From: Flavobacterium columnare NBRC 100251 = ATCC 23463
Lineage (GTDB): Bacteria; Bacteroidota; Bacteroidia; Flavobacteriales; Flavobacteriaceae
Direction: 5' to 3'
Assembly: GCF_002530675.1 (NCBI RefSeq)
Contig: NZ_PCMX01000029.1
Span: forward strand, 63,151-127,150
DNA: 64,000 nucleotides
Shown here: in pieces, positions 36,119-44,356 of the stretch
Layout of the letters: each line of letters starts with the position of its first letter
Position numbering within the stretch: the stretch's first letter is position 1
Program-made: the position numbers and the translations under genes
The notes under the pieces: model-generated
What the model was told of the DNA's origin: nothing
The model's input: the letters and a program-made list of their open reading frames with translations, nothing else
The model's database searches: none

Positions 36119-37126
36119 TTATATTACCTGAAATCCATGAGCGTATGGATCATCATCATCAATAATAATGTTATTATAACCATAAACTTTAGCCCATCCT
36201 TGAATACTTGGTACAATTGCGGGTATAGAACCTATATTGGTTTCTTCAACTACCCGTCCGATGAATTTACTGCCAATAAAACTTTCGTGTATAAATTCTT
36301 CATCTTTTTTTAAGATCCCTTTTGCATGTAATTGCGCCATTCGAGCAGAGGTTCCTGTACCGCAAGGGGAACGATCTATTGCTTTATCTCCATAAAATAC
36401 AGCGTTTCTTCCTGAAGAACTTGAATCAATTGGAGTACCTGTCCATAATAAATGGCTTACATCTTTAATCGTATCATTTTCTGGATGTATAAATCGATTT
36501 GGATATTTTTCATTTATACGTGCACGAACCACTTGACTGTATTGTATTATTTTGCTTGCGGTAAAATTTTGTATACCGCTAAAATTTTTCTGTGGATCAA
36601 CTATGGCATAATAGTTCCCTCCATAAGCTACATCAAATAGTATTTCTCCCAATTCAGGACATTCTATAGTTAAATCTTGCGCTGCTAAATAGGATTTTAC
36701 ATTTGTAAGACGTACCCACTCTACTTTTTTGCCAATTTGTTTGTATTCTATTTGCACAAGACCTGCTGGTGCTTCCATTCTAATTTTTCCTGGAATTTTT
36801 GGCGTAACTAATCCCTCTTCAACAGCTATGGTAATTGTACCTATAGTCCCGTGACCGCACATGGGTAAACATCCTGAGGTTTCTATAAACAAAATTCCAA
36901 AATCATTTTCTGGATCAACAGGAGGGTATAAGATACTACCACTCATCATATCATGACCTCTGGGTTCAAACATTAGTCCTTTTCGAATCCAATCGTACTC
37001 TTTTAAAAAATGTTGTCTTTTTTCGCTCATGTTTGCTCCCTTTAAATCAGGACCACCACCAGCTACAACCCTTACGGGATTTCCGCAGGTATGTGCATCT
37101 ACACAAAAAAAAGTTTTTCTTCCCAT
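36119..37126 (-). CDS. 4-hydroxyproline 2-epimerase (proline racemase family)
   Basis: This 335-residue enzyme interconverts trans-4-hydroxy-L-proline and cis-4-hydroxy-D-proline. Both catalytic cysteines are present: C90 in MCGHGTIGT and C255 in DRSPCGTGTSA. That separates it from trans-3-hydroxyproline dehydratases, which lack the first cysteine. The N-terminus DAHTCGNPVRVV is typical of the hydroxyproline branch rather than proline racemase. It sits 3 bases after the semialdehyde dehydrogenase gene and 86 before the flavoenzyme gene. Confidence 0.93.
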   Translation of the reverse strand: MGRKTFFCVDAHTCGNPVRVVAGGGPDLKGANMSEKRQHFLKEYDWIRKGLMFEPRGHDMMSGSILYPPVDPENDFGILFIETSGCLPMCGHGTIGTITIAVEEGLVTPKIPGKIRMEAPAGLVQIEYKQIGKKVEWVRLTNVKSYLAAQDLTIECPELGEILFDVAYGGNYYAIVDPQKNFSGIQNFTASKIIQYSQVVRARINEKYPNRFIHPENDTIKDVSHLLWTGTPIDSSSSGRNAVFYGDKAIDRSPCGTGTSARMAQLHAKGILKKDEEFIHESFIGSKFIGRVVEETNIGSIPAIVPSIQGWAKVYGYNNIIIDDDDPYAHGFQVI

Positions 37127-37129
37127 TGC

Positions 37130-38725
37130 TTACGCTGTAATAAAAGCTGTTGTTATTTCTAATTGATCATTTACGGTTCTTGAAATTCCTAATGGGTTTT
37201 CATTTTTTAATTCTTCTGGTAATAATTCGTTAGGCCAATTTTGATAACTTATAGGTCTTACCCAACGTTTTACGGCATGAATCCCTACCGCTGTAAATCT
37301 TGAATCAGATGAGGCAGGATAAGGACCACCATGCAACATAGACGCACAAACCTCAACTCCAGTTGGCACACCGTTAAAGATTAAACGTCCAACTCTTCCT
37401 TTTAATGCTTCTACTACCTCTCTATATTGACTTAGTTCTTTTGATTCTGCGATAATTGTTCCTGTTAATTGTCCTTCTAGGTTGTTTATAACCGTAGTCA
37501 TTTGTTCTTTCGTTTCACAAACCACTAATACTGAAAACGGTCCAAATACTTCATGGCTTAATGTTTTATTGTTTAAAAATTCTGTTGCACTAACTCGTAA
37601 TACGGTTTGAGGGGCATAATTAGGTTTTGTTTTACCTTCATGAATAGCTAAAATTTCGACTCCTTTTTGTAAACTTAATTCTTGTTGTCCTTCGTCATAA
37701 TTTTTTCTAATCGAGGAATGCAACATGCAAGAAGGTGCTATTTGTAAAATTTCAGATGCTAATTCGGATGCAAAAGAGTTTAATTCTGGGCTTTCTAATC
37801 CAATTATTAAACCCGGATTTGTACAGAACTGTCCTGTTCCTAAAGTGATGGAACTTGCATATTGTTTAGCCCAAAAAGAGGTGTTGTTTTTTAATTCGTT
37901 AGGTAATAATACAACGGGATTAATACTTCCCATTTCTGCAAATACCGGAATGGGTTCGGGACGTTGTGCTGCTAGATTAAAAAGTGTTCTACCTCCAATA
38001 ATGCTCCCAGTGAACCCAACAGCTTTAATTAATGGATGCTTTACTAATGTAGTCCCTAGAGTTATACCGCTTCCTATTAGATTAGAAAAAACACCTTCGG
38101 GCATTCCTGTTTTTCGTGCCGCTTTTAATACAGCGGAAGCTACTAATTCCCCTGTTCCTATGTGTAGAGAATGGCTTTTTACAATGACAGGGCATCCTGC
38201 GGCTAATGCTGAGGCAGTATCTCCTCCTGCTGTAGAAAAAGCAAAAGGAAAATTACTTGATCCGAAAACAACTACTGGTCCTAAAGGATAAAGCATTTTT
38301 CTTAAATCTACTTTGGGTACGGGTTGTCTATCGGGAACTGCTGTATCAATAGTTGCTTCTACCCAACTTCCTTCTTCAAGCATTTGAGCAAAAGCGCGAA
38401 GTTGCCCTATTGTTCTTCCTCTTTCCCCCTCGGCTCTTCCTCTTGGCAAACCTGATTCTTGAACATACACTTCTAAAACAGCATCTCCTAAAGCTAGTAT
38501 TTCATCTGCAATTGCATTTAAAAATAAGGCTTTTTTCTTACCTGAAAAATTTTTGTATTCTTGGTACGCTTTATGTGCTAGTTGAACAGCTTGTTCTATT
38601 TCGTCAGTTGTTGCTTCTATGAAATTCCAATCGTTTTCTTGGTTAAGTTCCGGATTAAACGTTTTTAAAATTTTAGAACCACTTGCTAGCAAATGGCTTC
38701 CTATATAATTTTTCCCAGTAATCAT
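37130..38725 (-). CDS. Aldehyde dehydrogenase, likely alpha-ketoglutarate semialdehyde dehydrogenase
   Basis: This 531-residue NAD(P)+ enzyme has catalytic C301 in GQFCTNPG and general base E264 in VFAEMGS. The GQFCTNPGL signature is typical of 2,5-dioxovalerate dehydrogenases. It would make alpha-ketoglutarate in the last step of hydroxyproline degradation and feed the citric acid cycle. It is 145 bases downstream of the DapA-family gene, and the gap holds a hairpin. No anomaly is visible. Confidence 0.9.
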   Translation of the reverse strand: MITGKNYIGSHLLASGSKILKTFNPELNQENDWNFIEATTDEIEQAVQLAHKAYQEYKNFSGKKKALFLNAIADEILALGDAVLEVYVQESGLPRGRAEGERGRTIGQLRAFAQMLEEGSWVEATIDTAVPDRQPVPKVDLRKMLYPLGPVVVFGSSNFPFAFSTAGGDTASALAAGCPVIVKSHSLHIGTGELVASAVLKAARKTGMPEGVFSNLIGSGITLGTTLVKHPLIKAVGFTGSIIGGRTLFNLAAQRPEPIPVFAEMGSINPVVLLPNELKNNTSFWAKQYASSITLGTGQFCTNPGLIIGLESPELNSFASELASEILQIAPSCMLHSSIRKNYDEGQQELSLQKGVEILAIHEGKTKPNYAPQTVLRVSATEFLNNKTLSHEVFGPFSVLVVCETKEQMTTVINNLEGQLTGTIIAESKELSQYREVVEALKGRVGRLIFNGVPTGVEVCASMLHGGPYPASSDSRFTAVGIHAVKRWVRPISYQNWPNELLPEELKNENPLGISRTVNDQLEITTAFITA

Positions 38726-38752
38726 ATTTTTTATTTATTTATTTAATAAAGT

Positions 38753-38778
38753 AACCTACAAGGAAAATCTTGTAGGTT
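38753..38778 (-). other. Intercistronic hairpin in the hydroxyproline operon
   Basis: AACCTACAAG and CTTGTAGGTT form a perfect 10-base stem with a 6-base loop, between the deaminase and dehydrogenase genes. The following T run is poor (ACTTTATT). It could be a weak terminator, an attenuator or an RNA-processing/stability element. Confidence 0.5.
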
Positions 38779-38870
38779 ATAGGATAGGTTCTGAAAAAAC
38801 ATTATCAACCTTATGAAAAGAAGCCTATCAAATGAACTTTATTAAAAGATGATTTTTTTATTTTGTTTAT

Positions 38871-39806
38871 CTATACTATTTCTGTTGCTACCGATACGTT
38901 TTTGTAATCTGGTAAAACAGGTCTTGTTTTTAATCCTTCTGCTATAATTGCTAAAACTTTTTCTTTTTCTGCTCCTGCTAAAGGCAAACGAGGTGCCCTA
39001 ACGTATTCCGTTCCTATACCGGTTGCTACTTCGGCTAATTTTATATTTTGTACTAATTGAGGGCTAATATCTAACTCTAGCAATGGTAAAAACCACTTGT
39101 AAATTGCTATGGCTTCTTCTATTCTACCTGCTTTTGCTAATTTGTAAATAGCCACTGTTTCAGCGGGAAAAGCATCTACTAATCCTGCTACCCATCCGTC
39201 AGCTCCCATAAGTAAGCTTTCTAAAGCTAGCGTATCTACTCCTGATAATATTTTTAATCTATCTCCAAAACGATTTTTAATTCGGGTAACGTTAGAAATA
39301 TCTCTTGTTGATTCTTTAACTGCTTGTATGTTATCAAATTTCAACAATTCTTCAAACATATCTAAGGTTACTTCAATTTTATAATCTACGGGGTTATTAT
39401 ATACCATAATGGGCAATGATGTGCTTTTAGCAACCTCAGAAAAAAACATTACGGTTTCATAATCGGTTGCTTTGTATCGCATAGGAGGCAACATCATTAA
39501 TCCTCTAGCCCCATCTAATTCGGCTTTATTAGCGGCTTCTATAGCTCCTCTGGTTGTTTGTTCTGCTATATTCATTATAACAGGTACTTGACCTTTTACA
39601 ACACGAACTGTTTCTCGAATAAGTTCTCTTTTTTCTTCTTCAAATAAAGTACTGGCTTCTCCTAGGGTTCCTCCTAAAATAATCCCTTCTGCTCCTGCAT
39701 CAAGTTGTGCCTTGATGTTTATTTCAAACGTATTTAAGTCAAGCTTATCATCTGCTGTAAATTTTGTAGTAACTGCTGGCATTACGCCTTTCCATTGAAA
39801 ACTCAT
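38871..39806 (-). CDS. DapA-family lyase, likely 1-pyrroline-4-hydroxy-2-carboxylate deaminase
   Basis: This 311-residue TIM-barrel enzyme belongs to the dihydrodipicolinate synthase/N-acetylneuraminate lyase superfamily. The Schiff-base lysine is K164 (IQAVKESTRD), and the catalytic tyrosine is Y136 (MVYNNPVDYK). Family members in this context convert 1-pyrroline-4-hydroxy-2-carboxylate to alpha-ketoglutarate semialdehyde and ammonia. True DapA is less likely because of the gene neighbours. It is the first gene of the minus-strand operon. Confidence 0.88.
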   Translation of the reverse strand: MSFQWKGVMPAVTTKFTADDKLDLNTFEINIKAQLDAGAEGIILGGTLGEASTLFEEEKRELIRETVRVVKGQVPVIMNIAEQTTRGAIEAANKAELDGARGLMMLPPMRYKATDYETVMFFSEVAKSTSLPIMVYNNPVDYKIEVTLDMFEELLKFDNIQAVKESTRDISNVTRIKNRFGDRLKILSGVDTLALESLLMGADGWVAGLVDAFPAETVAIYKLAKAGRIEEAIAIYKWFLPLLELDISPQLVQNIKLAEVATGIGTEYVRAPRLPLAGAEKEKVLAIIAEGLKTRPVLPDYKNVSVATEIV

Positions 39807-39822
39807 AATTGCTGTTTTTTGA

Positions 39823-39851
39823 CAAAATTATTTTGAATATCATCAAGGCAA
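39823..39851 (-). promoter_or_regulatory. Promoter of the hydroxyproline operon
   Basis: On the minus strand TTG (39849-39851) and TAATTTTG (39823-39830) are 18 bases apart. This fits Bacteroidota -33/-7 elements, 17 bases upstream of the first gene's ATG. Two direct copies of AAAATGATA at 39869-39877 and 39912-39920 further upstream are candidate AraC-type binding sites. Confidence 0.5.
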
Positions 39852-39937
39852 TAATCAGTTTTTAGCTTAAAATGATACTATATTATCCATTATTAAAAAT
39901 AATACTCTAAAAAAATGATAATAATACATTGAAATTA

Positions 39938-39945
39938 TAAATTTG
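39938..39945 (+). promoter_or_regulatory. Bacteroidota-type -7 box (TAAATTTG) for the AraC regulator gene
   Basis: TAAATTTG is an exact TAnnTTTG match 20 bases upstream of the ATG at 39966. It is divergent from the operon promoter within the same 159-base gap. Confidence 0.45.
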
Positions 39946-39965
39946 AGTAAACCAAGTACCTACTT

Positions 39966-40817
39966 ATGAAAGTATTTCCTTTTAAAATACCAAAGGCAAA
40001 AGAAGAAGCCATCATTTATCAGTTTGACAAAGAGTTGATCTTATATGATAAACTTCATCAACACGAAGAAATTCAAATTAGTTATATTGAAAAAGGGGAA
40101 GGAACGATAATAGTGGGCGATACAATATCTGAATATAACGCTGGAGATATTATTGTTTTTGGAAGTAACTTACCGCATGTATTTAAAAGTGAGATAAACA
40201 AGGAGGAGGAATTAAGTTTAGTACATTCTATCTTTTTTGACGCTACTGTAATCAAAGACAGCTTGCAAGTACTTCCTGAATCTACTCAAATACTTAATTT
40301 TTTTGAGGATACTCGTAATGGATATAAGGTATTGTCTAAAAAAGAAAAAATATATTCGATTATATTGGATTTATCTACTGCTAAAGACACAACCAAGTTT
40401 ATTAAATTTTTACAATTATTAAATAAACTTACTGTTTCTAAAAAAAAATCACTTTCGTCTTTTAGGTATAATAAAGACATTACTGATTCCGAAGGCAAAC
40501 GAATGCAAGTTGTATATGAATTTGTAATGAATAATTTTGATAAGAAAATATCGTTAGAAGAAATTGCGAATATAGCTAATATGACTAAAAATGCCTTTTG
40601 TAGGTATTTTAAAGTCAGAACAAATAAAACTTTTTTTCAGTTTTTAATTGAATTGCGTATAGAAAAAGCTTCTCGTATATTGACATCAAACCATGAAATA
40701 AGTATTGTAGAAATTGCGGAACTCACGGGATTTAATAATATTTCTAATTTCAATAGAAAGTTTAAAGAAATTAAAAAAATATCGCCCATGAATTATAGAA
40801 AACGGTTTAAAAACTAA
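39966..40817 (+). CDS. AraC family transcriptional regulator (cupin + HTH)
   Basis: This 283-residue regulator has an N-terminal cupin-like sensor domain (about 20-110; HQHEEIQISYIEKGEG, GDIIVFGSNLPHVF) and a C-terminal double helix-turn-helix (about 180-283; ISLEEIANIANMTKNAFCRYFK, then ISIVEIAELTGFNNISNFNRKFK). It is divergent from the hydroxyproline genes and is probably their regulator, sensing hydroxyproline or an intermediate. That is inference from position. Confidence 0.9.
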   Translation: MKVFPFKIPKAKEEAIIYQFDKELILYDKLHQHEEIQISYIEKGEGTIIVGDTISEYNAGDIIVFGSNLPHVFKSEINKEEELSLVHSIFFDATVIKDSLQVLPESTQILNFFEDTRNGYKVLSKKEKIYSIILDLSTAKDTTKFIKFLQLLNKLTVSKKKSLSSFRYNKDITDSEGKRMQVVYEFVMNNFDKKISLEEIANIANMTKNAFCRYFKVRTNKTFFQFLIELRIEKASRILTSNHEISIVEIAELTGFNNISNFNRKFKEIKKISPMNYRKRFKN

Positions 40818-40956
40818 TTTTTTTGTAAATTGAGGTTTACAAGCTACATTTTTATTTCTGCCGTATCATACAAGTAGTTAATATTAAACCATAGTAGGCT
40901 AATATACTATTTTTTTTGATTTTCTATTTCTATGATTTTTGATTAAAATTTTTAAA

Positions 40957-42234
40957 ATGAAATATTCTTGTTTTTTATCCATTGTCTTATTTTCTCTTTT
41001 TACTATTAATTGTACTGCTCAAGAAAAATCAATTTTATTTTTAAAACTTCAAGAAGTTTTTAATAAAGCGAGTATTGAAAAGATAAATAATCTTAAGGAT
41101 TTTACGGAGTCTTATAAAATTATTTTAGACGAGCCTTTAGATCATAATGATTTGTCAAAAGGAACTTTTAAACATTGTATTTATCTTTCTCATAAAGATT
41201 ATTCTAAGCCTATGGTAGTTGAAACAGAAGGCTATAATGCTCGTTATGAAAAAAATGAATTATCTTCATTATTAGACACTAATCAATTAATAATAGAATA
41301 TCGTTTTTACGGTGATTCTAGACCCAATCCTATTCCTTGGAAGTTTTTAACGAATAATCAAGCAATAGAGGATTGCCATCAGATAGTTGAAAAATTAAAA
41401 AAAATATATACCAGCAAATGGATTTCTACAGGTATTAGTAAAGGAGGAGAAACCACACTTATCTATAAGTCTAAATATCCTAATGATATAGATGTGGCTA
41501 TTCCTTACGTTGCTCCCATGATAAACGGTACGGAAGACGAACGAACTGTAAAACATTATAACACCACCGTTGGTACTCCTGAATGTAGAAACTCAATCGT
41601 GCAAATACAAAGACTCTTAATGCTTAACAGAACGGCTATTGAAGCAGAAGTTGCTTCCTATGCGAAGAAAAACAACCTAACTTTTAATGAAGTCCCTATT
41701 TCTGAAGCTTTTGAGTATGCTGTTTTAGAATTGCCTTTTTCTTTTTGGCAATGGAATGGAAGTTGTGATAAGATCCCTTCACTTAACTCCTCTTCAAAAG
41801 AATTATTTGATTATTTAAATAATATTGTAGGTTTTGAAGTATATTCAGATAAAGGGATTCATCGTCTTTTACCTTCTTTCTATCAACATTTTACAGAATT
41901 AGGATATTATGGTTTTGATCTAAATCCAGTAAAAGATTTACTACGTATTGTTAAATCGTCTAGTAACAATAGATTTACTCCTCGAAACATTGATTTAAAA
42001 TACGATAAATTATATATTAAACAGGTACGCGATTATATAGAAAAGAAAGGTTCTAAAATAGTATATATTTATGGTGGATTAGATCCTTGGTATGCTTGCG
42101 CTCCCACTCCTATTGAAAAATTAGATGCTCTAAAAATGGTACTCCCTCAAGGAACACATGCTACGCGAATTAAACATTTTTCAAAAGAAGATCAGCAAAA
42201 AATCATGAATATATTAACGAAATGGTTAAAATAG
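40957..42234 (+). CDS. Secreted S37-type (S28-like) tripeptidyl/prolyl peptidase
   Basis: This protein of about 425 residues has a signal peptide (MKYSCFLSIVLFSLFTINCTAQ). An alpha/beta hydrolase fold follows with nucleophile S161 in GISKGGETT and the family signature YVAPM just after it. The acid is probably in YGGLDPWYACAP and the histidine in GTHATRIKHF. Families S37 and S28 contain prolyl and tripeptidyl aminopeptidases. The start codon is the ATG at 40957; a TTG six codons earlier adds nothing to the signal. It lies just after the AraC gene, so it may release hydroxyproline-containing peptides for the adjacent pathway. Confidence 0.82.
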   Translation: MKYSCFLSIVLFSLFTINCTAQEKSILFLKLQEVFNKASIEKINNLKDFTESYKIILDEPLDHNDLSKGTFKHCIYLSHKDYSKPMVVETEGYNARYEKNELSSLLDTNQLIIEYRFYGDSRPNPIPWKFLTNNQAIEDCHQIVEKLKKIYTSKWISTGISKGGETTLIYKSKYPNDIDVAIPYVAPMINGTEDERTVKHYNTTVGTPECRNSIVQIQRLLMLNRTAIEAEVASYAKKNNLTFNEVPISEAFEYAVLELPFSFWQWNGSCDKIPSLNSSSKELFDYLNNIVGFEVYSDKGIHRLLPSFYQHFTELGYYGFDLNPVKDLLRIVKSSSNNRFTPRNIDLKYDKLYIKQVRDYIEKKGSKIVYIYGGLDPWYACAPTPIEKLDALKMVLPQGTHATRIKHFSKEDQQKIMNILTKWLK

Positions 42235-42240
42235 TATTTT

Positions 42241-42285
42241 AAAAACAAGGCATTAGAAAGATTGAACTAACGCCTTGTTTTAAAG
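42241..42285 (+). terminator. Terminator after the S37 peptidase gene
   Basis: AAAACAAGGCATTAG pairs with CTAACGCCTTGTTTT (one bulge) around a loop of about 12 bases and ends in a short T run. It begins 7 bases after the stop codon. Confidence 0.65.
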
Positions 42286-42324
42286 AGTTTTTAACTTACC
42301 AGTTGAGTAAAGAGATCATGCGTT

Positions 42325-42408
42325 TCGTTGAGAACAAAAAAACGAGTACCTTTTTAGATCTAAAGTCTTTTTTTCTTTGTAATAATCTTGAAATGCATAA
42401 TCTGGGTT
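42325..42408 (+). repeat. MITE-like element, family A copy 5 (right half only)
   Basis: The stretch GATCTAAAGTCTTTTTTTC then TTGTAATAATCTTGAAATGC and ATAATCTGGGTT corresponds to the right half of copies 3 and 4. The left terminal repeat is missing. It lies in the 882-base gap 42235-43116. The middle of the gap, 42409-42856, is AT-rich and I see no gene in it. Confidence 0.5.
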
Positions 42409-42856
42409 AAATCATGGTAGTGTATTAAAAAGTGTGTAAAATCATTTTGTAATGTTATAGTTTCAATAACGAAATTAGTGTTAGGCTTTTTTTTAATGAT
42501 TCTAAAAATGTTTATTTACAACGTTTTAAAGAAGTGTCATACCACTTAAACCATTGCAAACAAAGGTTTTTAGCAATTCTTTTTTATGATGTCAAGCCTT
42601 TCATTTAAAAAAAAGGTTTTTTATTATTTTTTTGACAAATAAATACCTGTTCCAGTAGAAATTATTACTAGAAAAACAAATGTTCAATAAAAATTTGATT
42701 AACTACAGTAGTTAGCTAATAATATTAATGTAGAGTATTGAGAAAATAATAGAAGAAGTAAAGTTTGTTTTATGATTTAAAAACAAATCCCTTTGTCGCA
42801 TTTTCTACTTAGTAAAATTTGCTTTCATTTTTCTCATTTTTAAAAAGTTTATAAAT

Positions 42857-42890
42857 ACAAAAAGCCTCCTTGAATAAGGAGGCTTTATTA
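42857..42890 (-). terminator. Bidirectional-looking hairpin terminator
   Basis: AAAAGCCTCCTT pairs with AAGGAGGCTTT around a GAAT loop, with a T run on both strands. On the minus strand it lies 15 bases after the possible small gene that ends at 42906. No recognised plus-strand gene lies close upstream. Confidence 0.65.
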
Positions 42891-42905
42891 ATGTTTTTAT
42901 TTTTA

Positions 42906-42992
42906 TTATATAATACCTCCTGTCCTTATTGTATAAACAATAGCGATAATAATGGCAGTAATAATGTTATTAAATTTTTTCTTTGTTGTCAC
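42906..42992 (-). CDS. Possible 28-residue membrane peptide (small ORF)
   Basis: A GTG-initiated frame encodes a peptide beginning MTTKKKFNN, then a hydrophobic stretch ITAIIIAIVYTI, and ending RTGGII. A lysine-rich start followed by a single membrane segment is the shape of known bacterial small membrane peptides. It ends 15 bases before a hairpin terminator in the same direction. No family is recognised and no ATG or promoter is clear, so this is tentative. Confidence 0.3.
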   Translation of the reverse strand: MTTKKKFNNIITAIIIAIVYTIRTGGII

Positions 42993-43116
42993 AAATAATA
43001 AAAAATAAACACTAGGTAATTTTTTAACTAAAATATTGTAAAATAGGATCACTAAAAGCTACCAATATTTTCATTTTATTTATCCTCTATTACACGATAG
43101 CAATTTATTCTTTAAA

Positions 43117-43917
43117 CTACCAATCTCCTCCAGCACCACCGCCTGAGAAACCGCCACCGCCAAAACCACCGCCAAAGCCGCCATCATCTCCCCAACTACC
43201 ACCAGAAGACCAACTGCTACCGCCACGTCCCATACGGCTTAAAATGATAATGTCTACTAAATCTAATCCGCCGCCGCCGCCGCGGTTATTGCCATTTCCT
43301 TTGTTTTTAAAAATGATAATTAGAATTATGATAATCAAGAATATAAAAAGGAGCACCCCTTCTATATCTGCTCCGTTGTCTTTCTTTTTTCGTTCTCCTT
43401 TAAACTTGCCTTTTAGAGCTTTAATAATGGCATCAACTCCTTGATCGAGACCTGCATAATAGTTTCCTTTTTTGAATTCAGGTACTATATAATCTCTAAC
43501 AATTTCACCTGTTATTCCAGCTGTTAAACGATCCTCTACTCCATAACCCGGTGAAATCCAAATTTTTCGTTCTTTTTTTGCCAGAAGTAGAATTACTCCA
43601 TTATCCTCTTGTGCTTGCCCTATACCCCATGTATGTGCCCATCTAGGTGCTAACAAACCTATATTTTCTCCTTTGAGTGTTTCAATAGAAATAAATACAA
43701 TTTGGGTGGTTGTGGAATCTGAATATTTAATTAGTTTTTCTTCTAATAATTCCTTTTCGTTATCAGATAACACTTTAGCATAATCGTATACACTGGTTTG
43801 AAAAACAGGTCTTTTTGGGATATCAAATTGTGCCCAAGAATGACTTACAAAATAGAATATGATGAATAAGAAGAAGCCTAATTTGTTGTTTGATATATGT
43901 TGTTTGGTGTTTCTCAT
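43117..43917 (-). CDS. TPM domain protein with glycine-rich tail
   Basis: This 266-residue protein has a signal peptide (about 1-30, FFLFIIFYFVSHSWAQ) and a TPM domain (TLP18.3/Psb32/MOLO-1; about 33-175) with VYDYAKVLSDNEKELLEEKL and DNGVILLLAKKERKIWISPGYG. One membrane segment follows (VLLFIFLIIIILIIIF), and the C-terminal tail is almost entirely G, S, W and D. The start at 43917 lies 1 base after the previous gene; an open frame upstream of it overlaps that gene. This is the last gene of the lemA-TPM-TPM unit; its role is unknown, probably in envelope maintenance. Confidence 0.88.
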   Translation of the reverse strand: MRNTKQHISNNKLGFFLFIIFYFVSHSWAQFDIPKRPVFQTSVYDYAKVLSDNEKELLEEKLIKYSDSTTTQIVFISIETLKGENIGLLAPRWAHTWGIGQAQEDNGVILLLAKKERKIWISPGYGVEDRLTAGITGEIVRDYIVPEFKKGNYYAGLDQGVDAIIKALKGKFKGERKKKDNGADIEGVLLFIFLIIIILIIIFKNKGNGNNRGGGGGLDLVDIIILSRMGRGGSSWSSGGSWGDDGGFGGGFGGGGFSGGGAGGDW

Positions 43918-43918
43918 T

Positions 43919-44356
43919 TTAACCTTTTGATAGGGTGTCAGGCAGCTCATTTTTATCTGTTTCAGTCCAAGGAAAATATTTTTGCAACTGTATTCCTGCT
44001 TTTAGAATACCTTCTATCAATCCTTGCTTGAAGTTTCCTAACTTAAATTGCTCTAAGATAATATCTCGTGTACTTTCCCAAAAATCAACTGGTACAACTT
44101 CGTTTATACCTTTATCACCATAAATAGCAAATGTTTTGGTTTCTACTGCTACATATAATAAGACTCCATTTCGCAATTGAGTTTGATCCATTTTTAGAAA
44201 ACAAAACACCTCTTTAGCGCGTTCTAGGGCTACTAAAGAAGTGTTTTTTTCTATATGTACACGGATTTCTCCAGAAGTTAATGATTCAGCTGATCGGATA
44301 GCTTCTACTACTGCTTCTTCATCTGTTTTTGACAAGAAATCTTCTACTGTTGACAT
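43919..44356 (-). CDS. TPM domain protein (short form)
   Basis: This 145-residue cytoplasmic-looking TPM protein lacks a signal peptide. It has EAIRSAESLTSGEIRVHIEKN near residue 20, GVLLYVAVETKTFAIYGDKGIN and LEQFKLGNFKQGLIEGI. Its start overlaps the lemA stop by one base and its stop is next to the second TPM gene, so translation is probably coupled. The lemA-TPM-TPM order is common in Bacteroidota. Confidence 0.87.
   Translation of the reverse strand: MSTVEDFLSKTDEEAVVEAIRSAESLTSGEIRVHIEKNTSLVALERAKEVFCFLKMDQTQLRNGVLLYVAVETKTFAIYGDKGINEVVPVDFWESTRDIILEQFKLGNFKQGLIEGILKAGIQLQKYFPWTETDKNELPDTLSKG

Noticed and set aside
37725-38291. A 188-codon plus-strand frame inside the aldehyde dehydrogenase gene
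   Set aside because: It is opposite a gene with intact catalytic motifs and is only open by codon bias of that gene.
38871-39806. Dihydrodipicolinate synthase of lysine biosynthesis
   Set aside because: The family is right, but all neighbours belong to hydroxyproline degradation, which favours the deaminase role.
42409-42856. Search for genes in the 450-base empty stretch
   Set aside because: Only short AT-rich frames without coding character are present on either strand.
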